A stretch of DNA of 64,000 bases from Laribacter hongkongensis DSM 14985 (GTDB taxonomy: Bacteria; Pseudomonadota; Gammaproteobacteria; Burkholderiales; Aquaspirillaceae), in NCBI RefSeq assembly GCF_000423285.1, contig NZ_AUHR01000007.1, positions 124,001 to 188,000 of the forward strand, read 5' to 3'. The translations under genes and the position numbers were made by a program. The notes below the pieces were generated by a model that was not told where the DNA came from, did no database searches, and worked only from the letters and a program-made list of their open reading frames with translations. Below, one piece after another: positions 36,983 through 46,531 of this stretch; position 1 is the stretch's first letter, and every line of letters starts with the position of its first letter.

Positions 36983-39115
36983 ATGAATTCCGATTTCCTC
37001 GCCGGCCTCAATCCGGCGCAGCTCGCCGCCGTTACGACCCGCAGCCACGCGCTCGTGCTCGCCGGAGCCGGCAGCGGCAAGACCCGGGTGCTGACCAGCC
37101 GCATTGCCTGGCTGCTGCGCGAAGGCCTAGCCTCGCCAGCCAGCGTGCTGGCCGTCACCTTCACCAACAAGGCCGCCCGCGAGATGCAGACCCGCGTCGG
37201 CGCCATGCTGCCGGTCAATCCGCGCATGATGTGGATCGGCACCTTCCACGGGCTGGCGCACCGCCTTCTGCGCCTGCACCACCGCGACGCCGGCCTGCCG
37301 GCCACCTTCACCATCCTCGACAGCCAGGACCAGCTGGCTGCCATCAAGCGGCTCCTGAAGGCGCTCAACCTGTCCGACGACACCTATCCGCCACGCCAGC
37401 TGATGCAGTTCATCAACCGCCACAAGGAACAGGGACTGCGCCCGGACCGCGTGCAGGCCGCCAGCGCCTTCGACGGCCGGCTGATCGACATCTGGCGCGA
37501 ATACGAGCGCCAGTGCCGCCGCGAAGGCGTGGTGGATTTCGCCGAGCTGCTGCTGGCGAGCTTCGAACTGCTGACCGGCAACGAAGCCCTGCGCGCCCAC
37601 TACCAGTCGCGCTTCAACCAGATCCTGGTCGACGAATTCCAGGACACCAACCGCTTGCAGTACCAGTGGCTGCGCTGCCTCGCCGGCCCCGCGGCCACCC
37701 TGTTTGCCGTGGGGGACGACGACCAGTCGATCTACGCCTTCCGCGGTGCGGAAATCGGCAACATGCACGACTTCCTGCGCGACTACCACATCACCGAACC
37801 GGTCCGGCTGGAGCAGAACTACCGCTCCACCGGCACCATCCTCGATGCCGCCAACGCCGTGATTGCCCACAACCACGGCCGGCTGGGCAAATCGCTGTGG
37901 ACCGACGACGCTGCCGGCGAAGCCATCCGCGTCTACCGTGGCTGGAACGACGCCGACGAAGCGGAATTCGTCGCCGAAGAAGTGCGCCTGCGCCGGCGCG
38001 AAGGCGTCGAGCTGTCGGACATGGCCGTGCTCTACCGCAGCAATGCCCAGAGCCGGGCACTCGAACACGCCCTGTTCCAGGCCGGCATCGCCTACCGGGT
38101 GGTCGGCGGCCTGCGCTTTTTCGAGCGCCAGGAAATCAAGCACGCCTTGGCCTACCTGCGGCTGGTGGCCAGCCCGGACGACGACAATGCGCTGCTGCGC
38201 GTCATCAACGTGCCGGCGCGCGGCATCGGTGCCCGCACCGTCGAATCGATCCAGGCCCACGCCCGCGAAGCCGGCACCAGCCTGTGGCAGGGGGCCTGCC
38301 GTACCGGCGGCCGGGCCGCCGCCAGCGTCGGCCGCTTCGTGCAGCTGATCGAATCGCTGCAAGGGGATGCCGCCCGGCTGGATTTTGCCGGACTGGTCAG
38401 CCACATCATCGACGCCAGCGGACTGCGCGCCCTGTACCAGGCCGACAAGGACGGCGCCGACCGGCTGGAAAACCTCGATGAACTCGTCAACGCCGCCGTC
38501 GGTTTCCAGCCCGACGATCCGGCACAGACCGTCACGGAATTCCTGACCCACGCGGCGCTGGAAGCCGGCGACCACGAGGCCACGCCCGGCGAAACGGCGC
38601 TGACCCTGATGACCGTGCACGCGGCCAAGGGGCTGGAATTCGACAGCGTGTTCGTGACCGGGCTGGAAGAAGGCCTGTTCCCGCACGAACAGAGTTTTTC
38701 CGACCCGGACGGGCTGGAGGAAGAGCGCCGGCTGATGTACGTCGCCATCACCCGCGCCCGCCGCCGGCTGACGCTGTCGTGCGCCCAGTCGCGCATGCTG
38801 CACGGCCAGTCGCGCTATCCGCTGCCGTCGCGCTTCCTGGACGAGATTCCGCTGCCGCTGCTGGCGCCGGTCAACGGCAGCCCGGCCGCACCACGGACGG
38901 CGGCTCCGGTTCCGGCCGCGCCGCGACCGGTCAAGACTAACGTCATACTGGCCGGCGGACTGCGAATCGGCCAGACTGTCGCCCATCCCAAATTTGGTAT
39001 CGGCGTCATCGTGCGCGCCGAAGGCCAGCCGGATGAAGCCCGGGTCGAGGTGAACTTCACCGACCACGGCAGCAAATGGCTGGACCTGCGCTATGCCCGC
39101 CTGACGCCCCTCTGA
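36983..39115 (+). CDS. uvrD: DNA helicase II UvrD
   Basis: A 710-residue SF1A 3'-5' helicase for nucleotide excision and mismatch repair. Motifs in order: Walker A LAGAGSGKTRVLTSR, Ia AVTFTNKAAREM, Walker B ILVDEFQDTN, III FAVGDDDQSIYAFRGA, IV LEQNYRST, V TLMTVHAAKGLEFDSVF and VI MYVAITRARRRL. The C-terminal tudor-like segment (RIGQTVAHPKFGIGVIV and GSKWLDLRYARL) marks it as UvrD rather than Rep. Start MNSDFLAGLN at ATG 36983. A TAGAAT at 36949-36954 is a possible -10. Confidence 0.96.
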   Translation: MNSDFLAGLNPAQLAAVTTRSHALVLAGAGSGKTRVLTSRIAWLLREGLASPASVLAVTFTNKAAREMQTRVGAMLPVNPRMMWIGTFHGLAHRLLRLHHRDAGLPATFTILDSQDQLAAIKRLLKALNLSDDTYPPRQLMQFINRHKEQGLRPDRVQAASAFDGRLIDIWREYERQCRREGVVDFAELLLASFELLTGNEALRAHYQSRFNQILVDEFQDTNRLQYQWLRCLAGPAATLFAVGDDDQSIYAFRGAEIGNMHDFLRDYHITEPVRLEQNYRSTGTILDAANAVIAHNHGRLGKSLWTDDAAGEAIRVYRGWNDADEAEFVAEEVRLRRREGVELSDMAVLYRSNAQSRALEHALFQAGIAYRVVGGLRFFERQEIKHALAYLRLVASPDDDNALLRVINVPARGIGARTVESIQAHAREAGTSLWQGACRTGGRAAASVGRFVQLIESLQGDAARLDFAGLVSHIIDASGLRALYQADKDGADRLENLDELVNAAVGFQPDDPAQTVTEFLTHAALEAGDHEATPGETALTLMTVHAAKGLEFDSVFVTGLEEGLFPHEQSFSDPDGLEEERRLMYVAITRARRRLTLSCAQSRMLHGQSRYPLPSRFLDEIPLPLLAPVNGSPAAPRTAAPVPAAPRPVKTNVILAGGLRIGQTVAHPKFGIGVIVRAEGQPDEARVEVNFTDHGSKWLDLRYARLTPL

Positions 39116-39122
39116 GGTATTT

Positions 39123-40820
39123 ATGTCCCAACCGACCGCTCCCCACAACCAGCTATCCCTGCGTCCGGCCCGGGTGCAGACCCGTGATGACAACCCGTAC
39201 GCCAGGAAACTGTTCCTGATCATCGACAACGTGCCGGACATGCAGCGCGCCATTTCCATGACGCTGGCCACGTTCGGCGCCAACAAGGTCGAATACGCCA
39301 ACCGGGCGTCGGATGCGCTGGCCAAGCTGGCCCGTTTCGACTTTGACGTGGTGCTGTGCGACTACGACCTGGGCAACGATTACGACGGCCTCTACCTCTT
39401 TCAGGAGGCCAAGGAACGCAACCTGCTCAAGCCGTCGAGCGTGTTCATGATCATCACGGCCGAGGCACGGGTGGAGCGGGTGATCAGCGCGGCGGAGCTG
39501 GCCCCGGACGGTTATCTCCTCAAGCCGTTCACCGGCGAAAAGCTGCGCCAGCGGCTCGACAAGGCCATGCGCAAGCGCGATGCCTTCAAGACGGTCGACC
39601 AGGCGCTGATGAAAGAGGAATACCTGACGGCCATTGCCGAATGCGACCGCCGCATCGGTGCGCGCGATGAATTCATGATGGACTTCCTCAAGCTCAAGGG
39701 CTCGCTGGCACTGAAGATCGGTGACCACCTGACCGGCAAGTCGGTCTACGAGCAGGTGCTGGCGATCAAGGCGCTGCCGTGGGCCCAGCTGGGGCTGGCC
39801 AAGTCGCTGACCAGCGAAAAGGACTATCCGCGCGCCAGGCAGCTTTTCGAGGAGGTGCTCGACGACAATCCGCGCGTGATGGAGTGCTACGACTGGCTTG
39901 CCCGCATCTACGAATCCCAGCAGGACCCGGTCAACGCCAAGCAGGTGTTGCAGCAGGCCGCCCAGCTGTCGTCGGTGGTGGTCCGCCGCCAGCGCAAGCT
40001 GGCCGAAGTGTCGATGAAGGCAGGGGATTTTTCCACCGCGCAGTCGGCGCTGTCGCGCACCATCGATCTGGCCAAGTATTCGACCTACCGCAGCGTCAAC
40101 GACTACGCGGCACTGGCCCGGGCCCAGCTGGCGGCCGGCGAAACCAAGGCGGCCCAGCAGACCAGCGACACCCTGCGGCGCGAGTTCCGTCACGACCAGG
40201 TGGCCAGCTGGGTCGGCACGGTCATCGACAGCCAGATTGCCACCCAGTCCGGGCAACCGCACCGCGGCCGCGAGCTGATCGACAACGCAATCGAAAAATA
40301 TCGCGATCTATCGCCTATGCTGAACGAAACCACCGAACTCGAATTCGTCCGTGCCTGTTATCACTCGGGCCGCGAAGACGTGGCGGTGTCCCTGGTACAG
40401 CAGATCGTGAAGAACAACCACGACGATGAGCTGATGCTCGAGACCATCGAGCAGGTGTTCCGGGATGTAGGGCGTGCCGAGGACGGAAAACGCATCATTG
40501 CCGAAAACGTCCAGTCGGTAGTCGATCTGAACAACGAAGCCGTGCGGCTGGCGCAGGCAGGCCAGCTGGACGAAGCCGTGGCCCTGTTCAACAAGGCCGT
40601 GGCAGAACTGCCGTCGAACATGCAGATCATGCTCAACGCAGTCAACGCCATCCTGGCGTTCGTCCACCGCAAGGGATGGCATGAAAGCCATGTTTCGCTG
40701 GCTCACGACTACCTCGAGCACGTCCGTCATACCGACCCGGCCAACGTCAAGTTCCAACGTCTGCTTGTTGCCTATCGAACACTGATCGAAAAGCACGGCA
40801 AAACGCAATGGATGCTCTAA
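39123..40820 (+). CDS. Receiver-TPR response regulator
   Basis: A 565-residue protein. The N-terminal receiver domain (about 28-150) has phospho-acceptor Asp80 in VVLCDYDLGNDYDG and the signalling Lys134 in YLLKPF, but only one residue of the usual acidic pair (IIDN, Asp35). The remainder is a TPR superhelix (ARQLFEEVLDDNPRVMECYD, LNNEAVRLAQAGQLDEAVAL), a protein-interaction surface with no DNA-binding or enzyme domain. It follows uvrD by 7 nt and overlaps the LytTR gene by 13 nt. No histidine kinase is near. Confidence 0.87.
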   Translation: MSQPTAPHNQLSLRPARVQTRDDNPYARKLFLIIDNVPDMQRAISMTLATFGANKVEYANRASDALAKLARFDFDVVLCDYDLGNDYDGLYLFQEAKERNLLKPSSVFMIITAEARVERVISAAELAPDGYLLKPFTGEKLRQRLDKAMRKRDAFKTVDQALMKEEYLTAIAECDRRIGARDEFMMDFLKLKGSLALKIGDHLTGKSVYEQVLAIKALPWAQLGLAKSLTSEKDYPRARQLFEEVLDDNPRVMECYDWLARIYESQQDPVNAKQVLQQAAQLSSVVVRRQRKLAEVSMKAGDFSTAQSALSRTIDLAKYSTYRSVNDYAALARAQLAAGETKAAQQTSDTLRREFRHDQVASWVGTVIDSQIATQSGQPHRGRELIDNAIEKYRDLSPMLNETTELEFVRACYHSGREDVAVSLVQQIVKNNHDDELMLETIEQVFRDVGRAEDGKRIIAENVQSVVDLNNEAVRLAQAGQLDEAVALFNKAVAELPSNMQIMLNAVNAILAFVHRKGWHESHVSLAHDYLEHVRHTDPANVKFQRLLVAYRTLIEKHGKTQWML

Positions 40821-41518
40821 CCGCAGTTATTGTCGACGACGACACTCTGGCCCGCGACCGCCTGGGCCAGCTACTTACCGACGCAGGGGTCAGGGTCCTG
40901 GCCAGCCTGCCTGACGGACTGGCCGCCCTGGCCTGGTTCCGCACCCCCGGCCACGAGGCGGATGCCGCCTTCGTGGACATCCAGATGCCGCAGATGGACG
41001 GGCTGACCCTGGCGCAATCGCTGACCGGCCTGCCCCATCCGCCGGCCATCGTGTTCTGCACCACCGACGAACAGCACGCCGTCCGCGCCTTCGACGTGCA
41101 TGCCACCGACTTCCTGCTCAAGCCGGTCCGCCCGGAAAGGCTGGCAGATGCCCTGGGCCGCATCGCTCCGGTTGCCGGCCCGGAAAATCCCAATCCCCCG
41201 GCGCATTTCACGGTCACCGAGCGCGGCCGGGTCAAGCTGATCCCGGTCGAATCCGCCCTGTTCCTCAAGGCCGAACTCAAGTACGTCACCCTGCGCACGC
41301 AAGACGGCGAGCACCTGCTCGACGTGCCGCTGACCCAGCTGGAACACGAGTACGGCCCGCTGGTCGTGCGCGTGCACCGCAACTGTCTCGTCATGCGCCA
41401 CGCCATTGCCGGTTTCGAGCGCAATACCGAAGGTGTCTGGCATGTCATGCTCAACGGTTCACCCGAGCGGGTGGCGGTGAGCCGGCGCCAGCAGCATGTC
41501 GTCAAGGATTTCCGCTAA
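40808..41518 (+). CDS. LytTR-family response regulator (AlgR-like)
   Basis: A 236-residue regulator. The receiver has acidic pocket VIVDDDTLARDRL, phospho-acceptor Asp57 in AFVDIQMPQMDG and Lys105 in FLLKPVRPERL. The C-terminal LytTR DNA-binding domain (about 135-236) reads VESALFLKAELKYVTLRTQD, VRVHRNCLVMR and RVAVSRRQQHVVKDF. It starts inside the upstream receiver-TPR gene (13-nt overlap), so the two are translationally coupled. No LytS/FimS-type kinase is adjacent. Confidence 0.92.
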   Translation: MDALTAVIVDDDTLARDRLGQLLTDAGVRVLASLPDGLAALAWFRTPGHEADAAFVDIQMPQMDGLTLAQSLTGLPHPPAIVFCTTDEQHAVRAFDVHATDFLLKPVRPERLADALGRIAPVAGPENPNPPAHFTVTERGRVKLIPVESALFLKAELKYVTLRTQDGEHLLDVPLTQLEHEYGPLVVRVHRNCLVMRHAIAGFERNTEGVWHVMLNGSPERVAVSRRQQHVVKDFR

Positions 41519-41636
41519 TTGGCCCGGGCCGGCCGGGCCTAAGCCCGACTTAAGCGCCAGTCGTTGAAATGATGAAATATTTTGCACGGCACACCTGTCA
41601 TGCAAACGTTTTGTGACGACTGACGAAAGGCTCACC

Positions 41637-42506
41637 ATGACCAACAACTGGATCAAGACCACCATACTGATGGCCGGCATCCTGGCGCTGTTCGGCATCG
41701 TCGGTGGGGCCATTGGCGGCAAGGGCGGCATGCTGATCGCCCTTCTGCTGGGTGGTGGGCTCAATCTCTGGGCCTACTGGAATTCCGACAAGATGATGCT
41801 GCGCATGTACAACGCGCACGAAGTCGATGCCAGCATCGCGCCCGAGTTTTACGGCATGGTGGCCGAGCTGGCGCAGCGTGCCGGCATGCCCATGCCGCGT
41901 GTCTACATCATCGACGAAGAGCAGCCCAACGCCTTTGCCACCGGCCGCGATCCGCAGCATGCAGCCGTGGCGGCCACCACCGGCATCCTGCGCCTCCTGG
42001 ATTACCGCGAACTGCGCGGCGTCATGGCGCATGAACTGGCACACGTACGCAACCGCGACACGCTGATCTCCACCCTTTCGGCCACCGTGGCCGGTGCCAT
42101 TTCCGCACTGGCAAACATGGCCATGTTTGCATCGATTTTCAGCAGCAACCGCGACGAAGAAGGTGGCACCAACCCCATCGTCATGCTACTGGTCTCGATC
42201 CTCGCCCCGATCGCGGCCTCGCTGATCCAGATGGCGATCTCGCGCACCCGCGAATTCGGTGCCGACCGCATCGGCTCGGAAATCTCCGGCGACCCGCTGG
42301 CGCTGGCTGCGGCCCTGCGCAAGATCGAGTACTACGCCCAGGGACGCTACCTGCCGGCAGCCGAAGCCCATCCGGAAACCGCACAGATGATGATCATCAA
42401 CCCGCTGTCGGGCCAGCGCAGCATGAGTGACCTCTTCCGTACCCACCCGCGCACCGAAGAACGCATCAACCGCCTGGAGGCCATGGCTCGCGGCGATTGG
42501 TCATGA
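41637..42506 (+). CDS. htpX: Membrane zinc metalloprotease HtpX
   Basis: Heat-shock M48 protease that degrades misfolded membrane proteins. The 289-residue protein has two N-terminal membrane spans, the zinc motif [13 protein letters not shown] (His132, Glu133, His136), two more spans ([34 protein letters not shown]) and the third-ligand helix [10 protein letters not shown]. It starts at ATG 41637 after GAAAGG. A TTGAAA at 41563-41568 in an AT-rich stretch is the only promoter hint. The terminator of this gene lies just before rsmB. Confidence 0.95.
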   Translation: MTNNWIKTTILMAGILALFGIVGGAIGGKGGMLIALLLGGGLNLWAYWNSDKMMLRMYNAHEVDASIAPEFYGMVAELAQRAGMPMPRVYIIDEEQPNAFATGRDPQHAAVAATTGILRLLDYRELRGVMAHELAHVRNRDTLISTLSATVAGAISALANMAMFASIFSSNRDEEGGTNPIVMLLVSILAPIAASLIQMAISRTREFGADRIGSEISGDPLALAAALRKIEYYAQGRYLPAAEAHPETAQMMIINPLSGQRSMSDLFRTHPRTEERINRLEAMARGDWS

Positions 42507-42521
42507 GCCGGCTCGCAAGCG

Positions 42522-42527
42522 TATAAT
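42522..42527 (+). promoter_or_regulatory. Candidate -10 box of the rsmB transcript
   Basis: A perfect TATAAT 15-20 nt after the htpX stop. TTGGTC (42497-42502) would leave a long 19-nt spacer. If used, transcription would start near 42535 and run straight into the hairpin at 42547. Confidence 0.45.
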
Positions 42528-42546
42528 CCAAGCGGTTGATTTTTCG

Positions 42547-42577
42547 ACAGCCACGGCACTCCGTGGCTGTTTCTTTT
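42547..42577 (+). terminator. Rho-independent terminator abutting the rsmB start codon
   Basis: Perfect 10-bp stem ACAGCCACGG (42547-42556), loop CACT, CCGTGGCTGT (42561-42570), then TTTCTTTT. It ends 3 nt before the rsmB ATG at 42581 and leaves no room for a Shine-Dalgarno. It probably terminates htpX, and may also attenuate or mask rsmB. Confidence 0.8.
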
Positions 42578-42580
42578 GCC

Positions 42581-43819
42581 ATGTACCAGAACCAGCTCCT
42601 AGCCGCCCGCATTCTCGACGCGACGCTGTCCGGCCACAACCTGACCGACGTCATGAGCAGCGAGGCCGCCCACATCACCGGTGACCGCCGCGCCCAGCTG
42701 CTGGATCTCACCCACGGCTCACTCCGGCGTTACGGACGCCTGCGCGTCAAGCTCGACCATCTGCTGGAACGCCCGCTGACCGATCCGGTAGTCGACCGAC
42801 TGCTGATCGTGGCGCTGTACCAGCTCGAAGCCACCCGCGCAGCCCCCTACGCCATCGTCGACCATGCCGTCCGCGCCGCCAGCGAGGCCGCCCCGCGGCT
42901 GAAAGGACTGGTCAATGCCGTGCTGCGCAATGCCCAGCGCCGGCAGGACGAACTGGAGCAGCTGCTGCAACGCGATACCGTGGCGCACTGGAACCACCCG
43001 GAATGGTGGATTGCCGCCGTGCGCCGGGCCTATCCGCGCGACTGGAAAGCCGTGCTGGGTGCCAGCAACCAGCATCCGCCGATGACCCTGCGCGTCAACA
43101 CCCGCCGGGTCGAACCGGCCGAGTACCTCAACGAGCTGGCCAGCCACGGCCATGCCGCCACCCTGCTCGAAGACGCCGCCATCAAGCTGGTCAGCCCGTG
43201 CCCGGTCAGCCAGCTGCCAGGCTTTTTCGAAGGCCTGTGCTCGGTGCAGGATGCTGGTGCCCAGCTGGCAACCGGCCTGCTTGACGTAGCCGACGGCATG
43301 CGCGTGCTGGACGCCTGCGCCGCACCGGGCGGCAAGACCGGCCACCTGCTGGAGGCCCGCACGCTCGACCTGACCGCGCTGGATGCCGATGCCCGCCGGC
43401 TGGCCCGCGTCAGCCAGAACCTGGAGCGTCTGGGACTGCACGCCCGCGTAGTGCGCGGCGATGCCGCCACCCCGGCGGCCTGGTGGGACGGCCGGCCGTT
43501 CGACCGCATCCTGGCCGACGTTCCCTGCTCAGCCTCCGGCGTGGTGCGCCGCCATCCCGACATCAAGTGGACGCGCCGTTCCAGCGACCTCAACCAGTTT
43601 GCCCAGACCCAGCGGCGCATTGCCGACGCGCTCTGGCCGCTCGTCGCCAGTGGCGGCAAAATGCTATACGCTACCTGCTCGATTTTTCCGACCGAAAACC
43701 GCGAGCAGATCGATGCCTTCCTTGCTCGCCATGCCGATGCCGCCCTTGAACGCGACCTGCAACTGGTTCCGGACGACACGCACGACGGCTTCTACTATGC
43801 CGTGCTCGTCCGCCGCTGA
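42581..43819 (+). CDS. rsmB: 16S rRNA (cytosine(967)-C5)-methyltransferase RsmB
   Basis: A 412-residue enzyme with an N-terminal NusB-like RNA-binding domain (about 1-135) and a C-terminal SAM methyltransferase domain: motif I LDACAAPGGKTGHLLE, catalytic ADVPCSASGVVRRHPDIKW and YATCSIFPTENREQI (two Cys of the C5 mechanism). ATG 42581 sits immediately behind a terminator hairpin and lacks a Shine-Dalgarno. The gene overlaps the DUF4390 gene by 23 nt and opens the conserved betaproteobacterial rsmB-DUF4390-ntrY-ntrX series. Confidence 0.95.
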   Translation: MYQNQLLAARILDATLSGHNLTDVMSSEAAHITGDRRAQLLDLTHGSLRRYGRLRVKLDHLLERPLTDPVVDRLLIVALYQLEATRAAPYAIVDHAVRAASEAAPRLKGLVNAVLRNAQRRQDELEQLLQRDTVAHWNHPEWWIAAVRRAYPRDWKAVLGASNQHPPMTLRVNTRRVEPAEYLNELASHGHAATLLEDAAIKLVSPCPVSQLPGFFEGLCSVQDAGAQLATGLLDVADGMRVLDACAAPGGKTGHLLEARTLDLTALDADARRLARVSQNLERLGLHARVVRGDAATPAAWWDGRPFDRILADVPCSASGVVRRHPDIKWTRRSSDLNQFAQTQRRIADALWPLVASGGKMLYATCSIFPTENREQIDAFLARHADAALERDLQLVPDDTHDGFYYAVLVRR

Positions 43820-44414
43820 CCCTTCCCGCCGCTGGCACAACTGGCTGGCGCTGGCGGCATTGCTGCTGGCCCTGGTCGGCCTTCAGCCCGCGGCCCATGC
43901 CGCCGCAGCGCCGCTGGAAAACCGGCTGGCCGAACTGGTGTTGTCCGACGGCAGCCTGGTCGTCAACAGCCGCTTTGCCGTCACCCTCAACCCCACCCTC
44001 GTCGAAGCCCTGGAGCAGGGCGTCACCCTGACCTTCCGGCTGGAGTTCGAACTGACCCGCCCGCGCTCGACCTCGTGGTGGCAGGAACTGACCAGCGGAT
44101 TTTCACCGGAAATCAGCCAGTTCTACCGCCTGAGCTGGCATCCGCTGACCCGCCAGTACCGGGTGAATTTCGGTGGCCTGTACCTGAGCTTTGCCAGACT
44201 TGAGGACGCCCTGGCGATGATCGGCTCGGCCCGCTACTGGCAGGTACTGCCGCGCAGCAGCGTCGACGGCCAGCCGCTCAAGTCGTTTGCCGGCCGGCTG
44301 CGGCTGCGGCTGGATACCGCCCAGCTGCCCAAGCCGTTCCAGCTCAACATCCTGAAATCCACCGACTGGTCGCTGGATTCCGGCTGGATCACCGTCAGCG
44401 GAGAAACCCCATGA
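43797..44414 (+). CDS. DUF4390 exported protein
   Basis: A 205-residue protein with an N-terminal signal sequence (WLALAALLLALVGLQPAAHA, cleavage after about residue 35) and a beta-rich periplasmic domain: LVLSDGSLVVNSRFAVTLNP, YRLSWHPLTRQYRVNFGG and STDWSLDSGWITVSGE. This is the DUF4390 family, typically found between rsmB and ntrY. Function is unknown; the locus hints at a link to NtrY sensing. The start inside rsmB and the ATGA overlap with ntrY indicate coupled translation. Confidence 0.88.
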   Translation: MPCSSAADPSRRWHNWLALAALLLALVGLQPAAHAAAAPLENRLAELVLSDGSLVVNSRFAVTLNPTLVEALEQGVTLTFRLEFELTRPRSTSWWQELTSGFSPEISQFYRLSWHPLTRQYRVNFGGLYLSFARLEDALAMIGSARYWQVLPRSSVDGQPLKSFAGRLRLRLDTAQLPKPFQLNILKSTDWSLDSGWITVSGETP

Positions 44415-46531
44415 TCAACAGCCTGATCGTGGCGACCGGCCTTCTGGGACTGGTACTGCTCTACCTGCTGGCACAGGCTTCCGGCAGCACCTCGCTGCTC
44501 TCCGACCACTACTGGCTGCTGCTGGGACTCAATGCCCTGCTGGGACTCGGGCTGGCCCTGTTCCTGGGACGCGAGCTCCTGCGCATGCGCCGCGCCGTGC
44601 GCCAGCGGGTGTTCGGCGCCAAGCTGACGCTGCGCATGACCACGCTGTTCATGCTGGTGGCAGTCCTGCCCGGCATCCTGGTGTTCACCATGTCGGTACA
44701 GTTCCTTAACCGCAGCATCGAGAGCTGGTTCAACGTCAACATCGAAACGGCACTGGACCGGGGGCTGAACCTGGGCCGCTCGGCGCTCGACGTGCTGCTG
44801 GCCAACCTGGCCAGCCGGGCCGATGCCGCTGCCGATGATCTGGCCCTGGCCTCGCCGGCCACCTACGGCGAACGCCTGCCGCGCCTGCGTGCGCAGCTGG
44901 GCGTACGCGAACTGGCCCTGTTTGACGGCTCCGGCCAGCTGATCGCCGTCACTACGCGGGACGCTGGTCCGGGCGACAATGCGGCGCCGCACCTGCCGGC
45001 CACGCTCGACCTGGATCCGCAGGGCCGCTGGCAAGCCATCCTGCCCACCCTCGACGGCAAGGGGCTGGAACTGGTGGTGGCCCACCGCTTTGACCGGCTG
45101 GGCTGGGGATCGCCCCTGGTACTGCTGGCCACCCAGCCGGTACCGGAGCTGCTGGCTGCCGACGCCGATGCGGTGGAAGCCGCACGGGCCGATTACCGGC
45201 AACTGGTGCTAGCCCGCGACGGCCTCAAGTCGTTTTACCGCCTGACCCTCGGCATGACACTGCTGCTGTCGCTGTTTGCCGCCGTGGCCATCGGCGCGGT
45301 GCTGTCGCGCCGCATGTCGGCACCGCTGACGGCGCTGGCAGCCGGTACCCGGGCGGTGGCCCAGGGCGACTTTTCCCGCCAGCATCCGATCTACCGCCGT
45401 GACGAGCTGGGCATCCTGACTGCGCTTTTCAACCGGATGACGCGCCAGCTGGCCGAGTCGCGCAGCGCCGAAGAAGCTGCGCGGGCCGAGATCGAAGCCA
45501 ACCGCGCCTATCTTGAGCGCCTGCTGACCTCGCTGACCGCCGGCGTGCTGGCCTTCGACGGCGAGTTGCGGCTGACCGCCTCCAACCAGAGTGCTGCCCG
45601 CATCCTGGAGGCGGACTTTGACCGGCTGGGCCAGTATCCGCTGCCGGAATGGCTGGTCTGGCAGCCGGAGCTGGAACCGCTGGTGACCATGCTCTACCAG
45701 CATTTCGAGACTGACGGTGACTGGCAGCAGCAGGTGGAACTGACCGACGACCGGCTGCTGCTGGTGCGTGCCAGCCGGCTGCCGGAGACTGCGGGCTGGG
45801 TGGTGGTATTCGACGACGTGACCGATCTCGTGCATGCCCAGCGTGATGCGGCATGGCGCGAAGTGGCGCGCCGGCTGGCCCATGAGATCCGCAATCCGCT
45901 GACACCGATCCAGCTGTCGGCCGAACGGCTGGCCATGAAGCTGAGCCCCAGGCTGGACGAAGCGGGTGCGGATTTCCTGACCCGCTCGACCGATACCATC
46001 ATCAAGCAGGTGGCGGCCCTCAAGGGCATGGTCGATGCGTTCCGTGATTACGCGCGTGCACCGGCCGGCCAGATGACGCCGACGGACCTCAATGCCGTGG
46101 TCAGCGAGGTGGCCCTGCTGTACGAATCCAATCCGTCCGTCCGGCTGGCGCTGTGTCCGCACCCGCTGCCGATCGTGGCCGACGCCGCACTCCTGCGGCA
46201 GGTCATCCACAATCTGGTGGTCAATGCGCAGGACGCGACGCTTGACGTACCGGGAGCAATGATACAAATTAGCACGGCACTTCATGCCAACGGCATCGTT
46301 CTTGCTGTGTCTGACAATGGTCCCGGATTCCCGCCCGAAATGCTGGCGCGGGCCTTCGAACCTTATGTCACCGGCAAGACCAAGGGCACCGGGCTGGGGT
46401 TGGCTGTGGTCAAGAAAATCATCGAAGAACATGGCGGTACGGTGCACGCCGAAAACCTCGAACCACACGGCGCGCGTCTGTGCGTCACCCTGCCGCTTTC
46501 GGAGACAAAATGCGAAGCAGTGACATCCTGA
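44411..46531 (+). CDS. ntrY: Sensor histidine kinase NtrY
   Basis: A 706-residue membrane sensor. Two N-terminal membrane spans and a third near 80-100 precede a periplasmic sensor region; a further span (LGMTLLLSLFAAVAIGAVLS) leads to a HAMP domain, a PAS domain (about 370-470), the HisKA box RRLAHEIRNPLTPIQLSAER with phospho-acceptor His491, and a HATPase domain (VIHNLVVNAQDA, VSDNGPGFP, GTGLGLAVVKKI). It overlaps DUF4390 by 4 nt and ntrX by 22 nt. In relatives NtrYX senses nitrogen or redox/oxygen state. Confidence 0.95.
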   Translation: MINSLIVATGLLGLVLLYLLAQASGSTSLLSDHYWLLLGLNALLGLGLALFLGRELLRMRRAVRQRVFGAKLTLRMTTLFMLVAVLPGILVFTMSVQFLNRSIESWFNVNIETALDRGLNLGRSALDVLLANLASRADAAADDLALASPATYGERLPRLRAQLGVRELALFDGSGQLIAVTTRDAGPGDNAAPHLPATLDLDPQGRWQAILPTLDGKGLELVVAHRFDRLGWGSPLVLLATQPVPELLAADADAVEAARADYRQLVLARDGLKSFYRLTLGMTLLLSLFAAVAIGAVLSRRMSAPLTALAAGTRAVAQGDFSRQHPIYRRDELGILTALFNRMTRQLAESRSAEEAARAEIEANRAYLERLLTSLTAGVLAFDGELRLTASNQSAARILEADFDRLGQYPLPEWLVWQPELEPLVTMLYQHFETDGDWQQQVELTDDRLLLVRASRLPETAGWVVVFDDVTDLVHAQRDAAWREVARRLAHEIRNPLTPIQLSAERLAMKLSPRLDEAGADFLTRSTDTIIKQVAALKGMVDAFRDYARAPAGQMTPTDLNAVVSEVALLYESNPSVRLALCPHPLPIVADAALLRQVIHNLVVNAQDATLDVPGAMIQISTALHANGIVLAVSDNGPGFPPEMLARAFEPYVTGKTKGTGLGLAVVKKIIEEHGGTVHAENLEPHGARLCVTLPLSETKCEAVTS

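Noticed and set aside
41555-41600. Heat-shock (sigma-32) promoter upstream of htpX
   Set aside because: TTGAAA fits the -35, but no CCCCAT-like -10 follows at the right distance.
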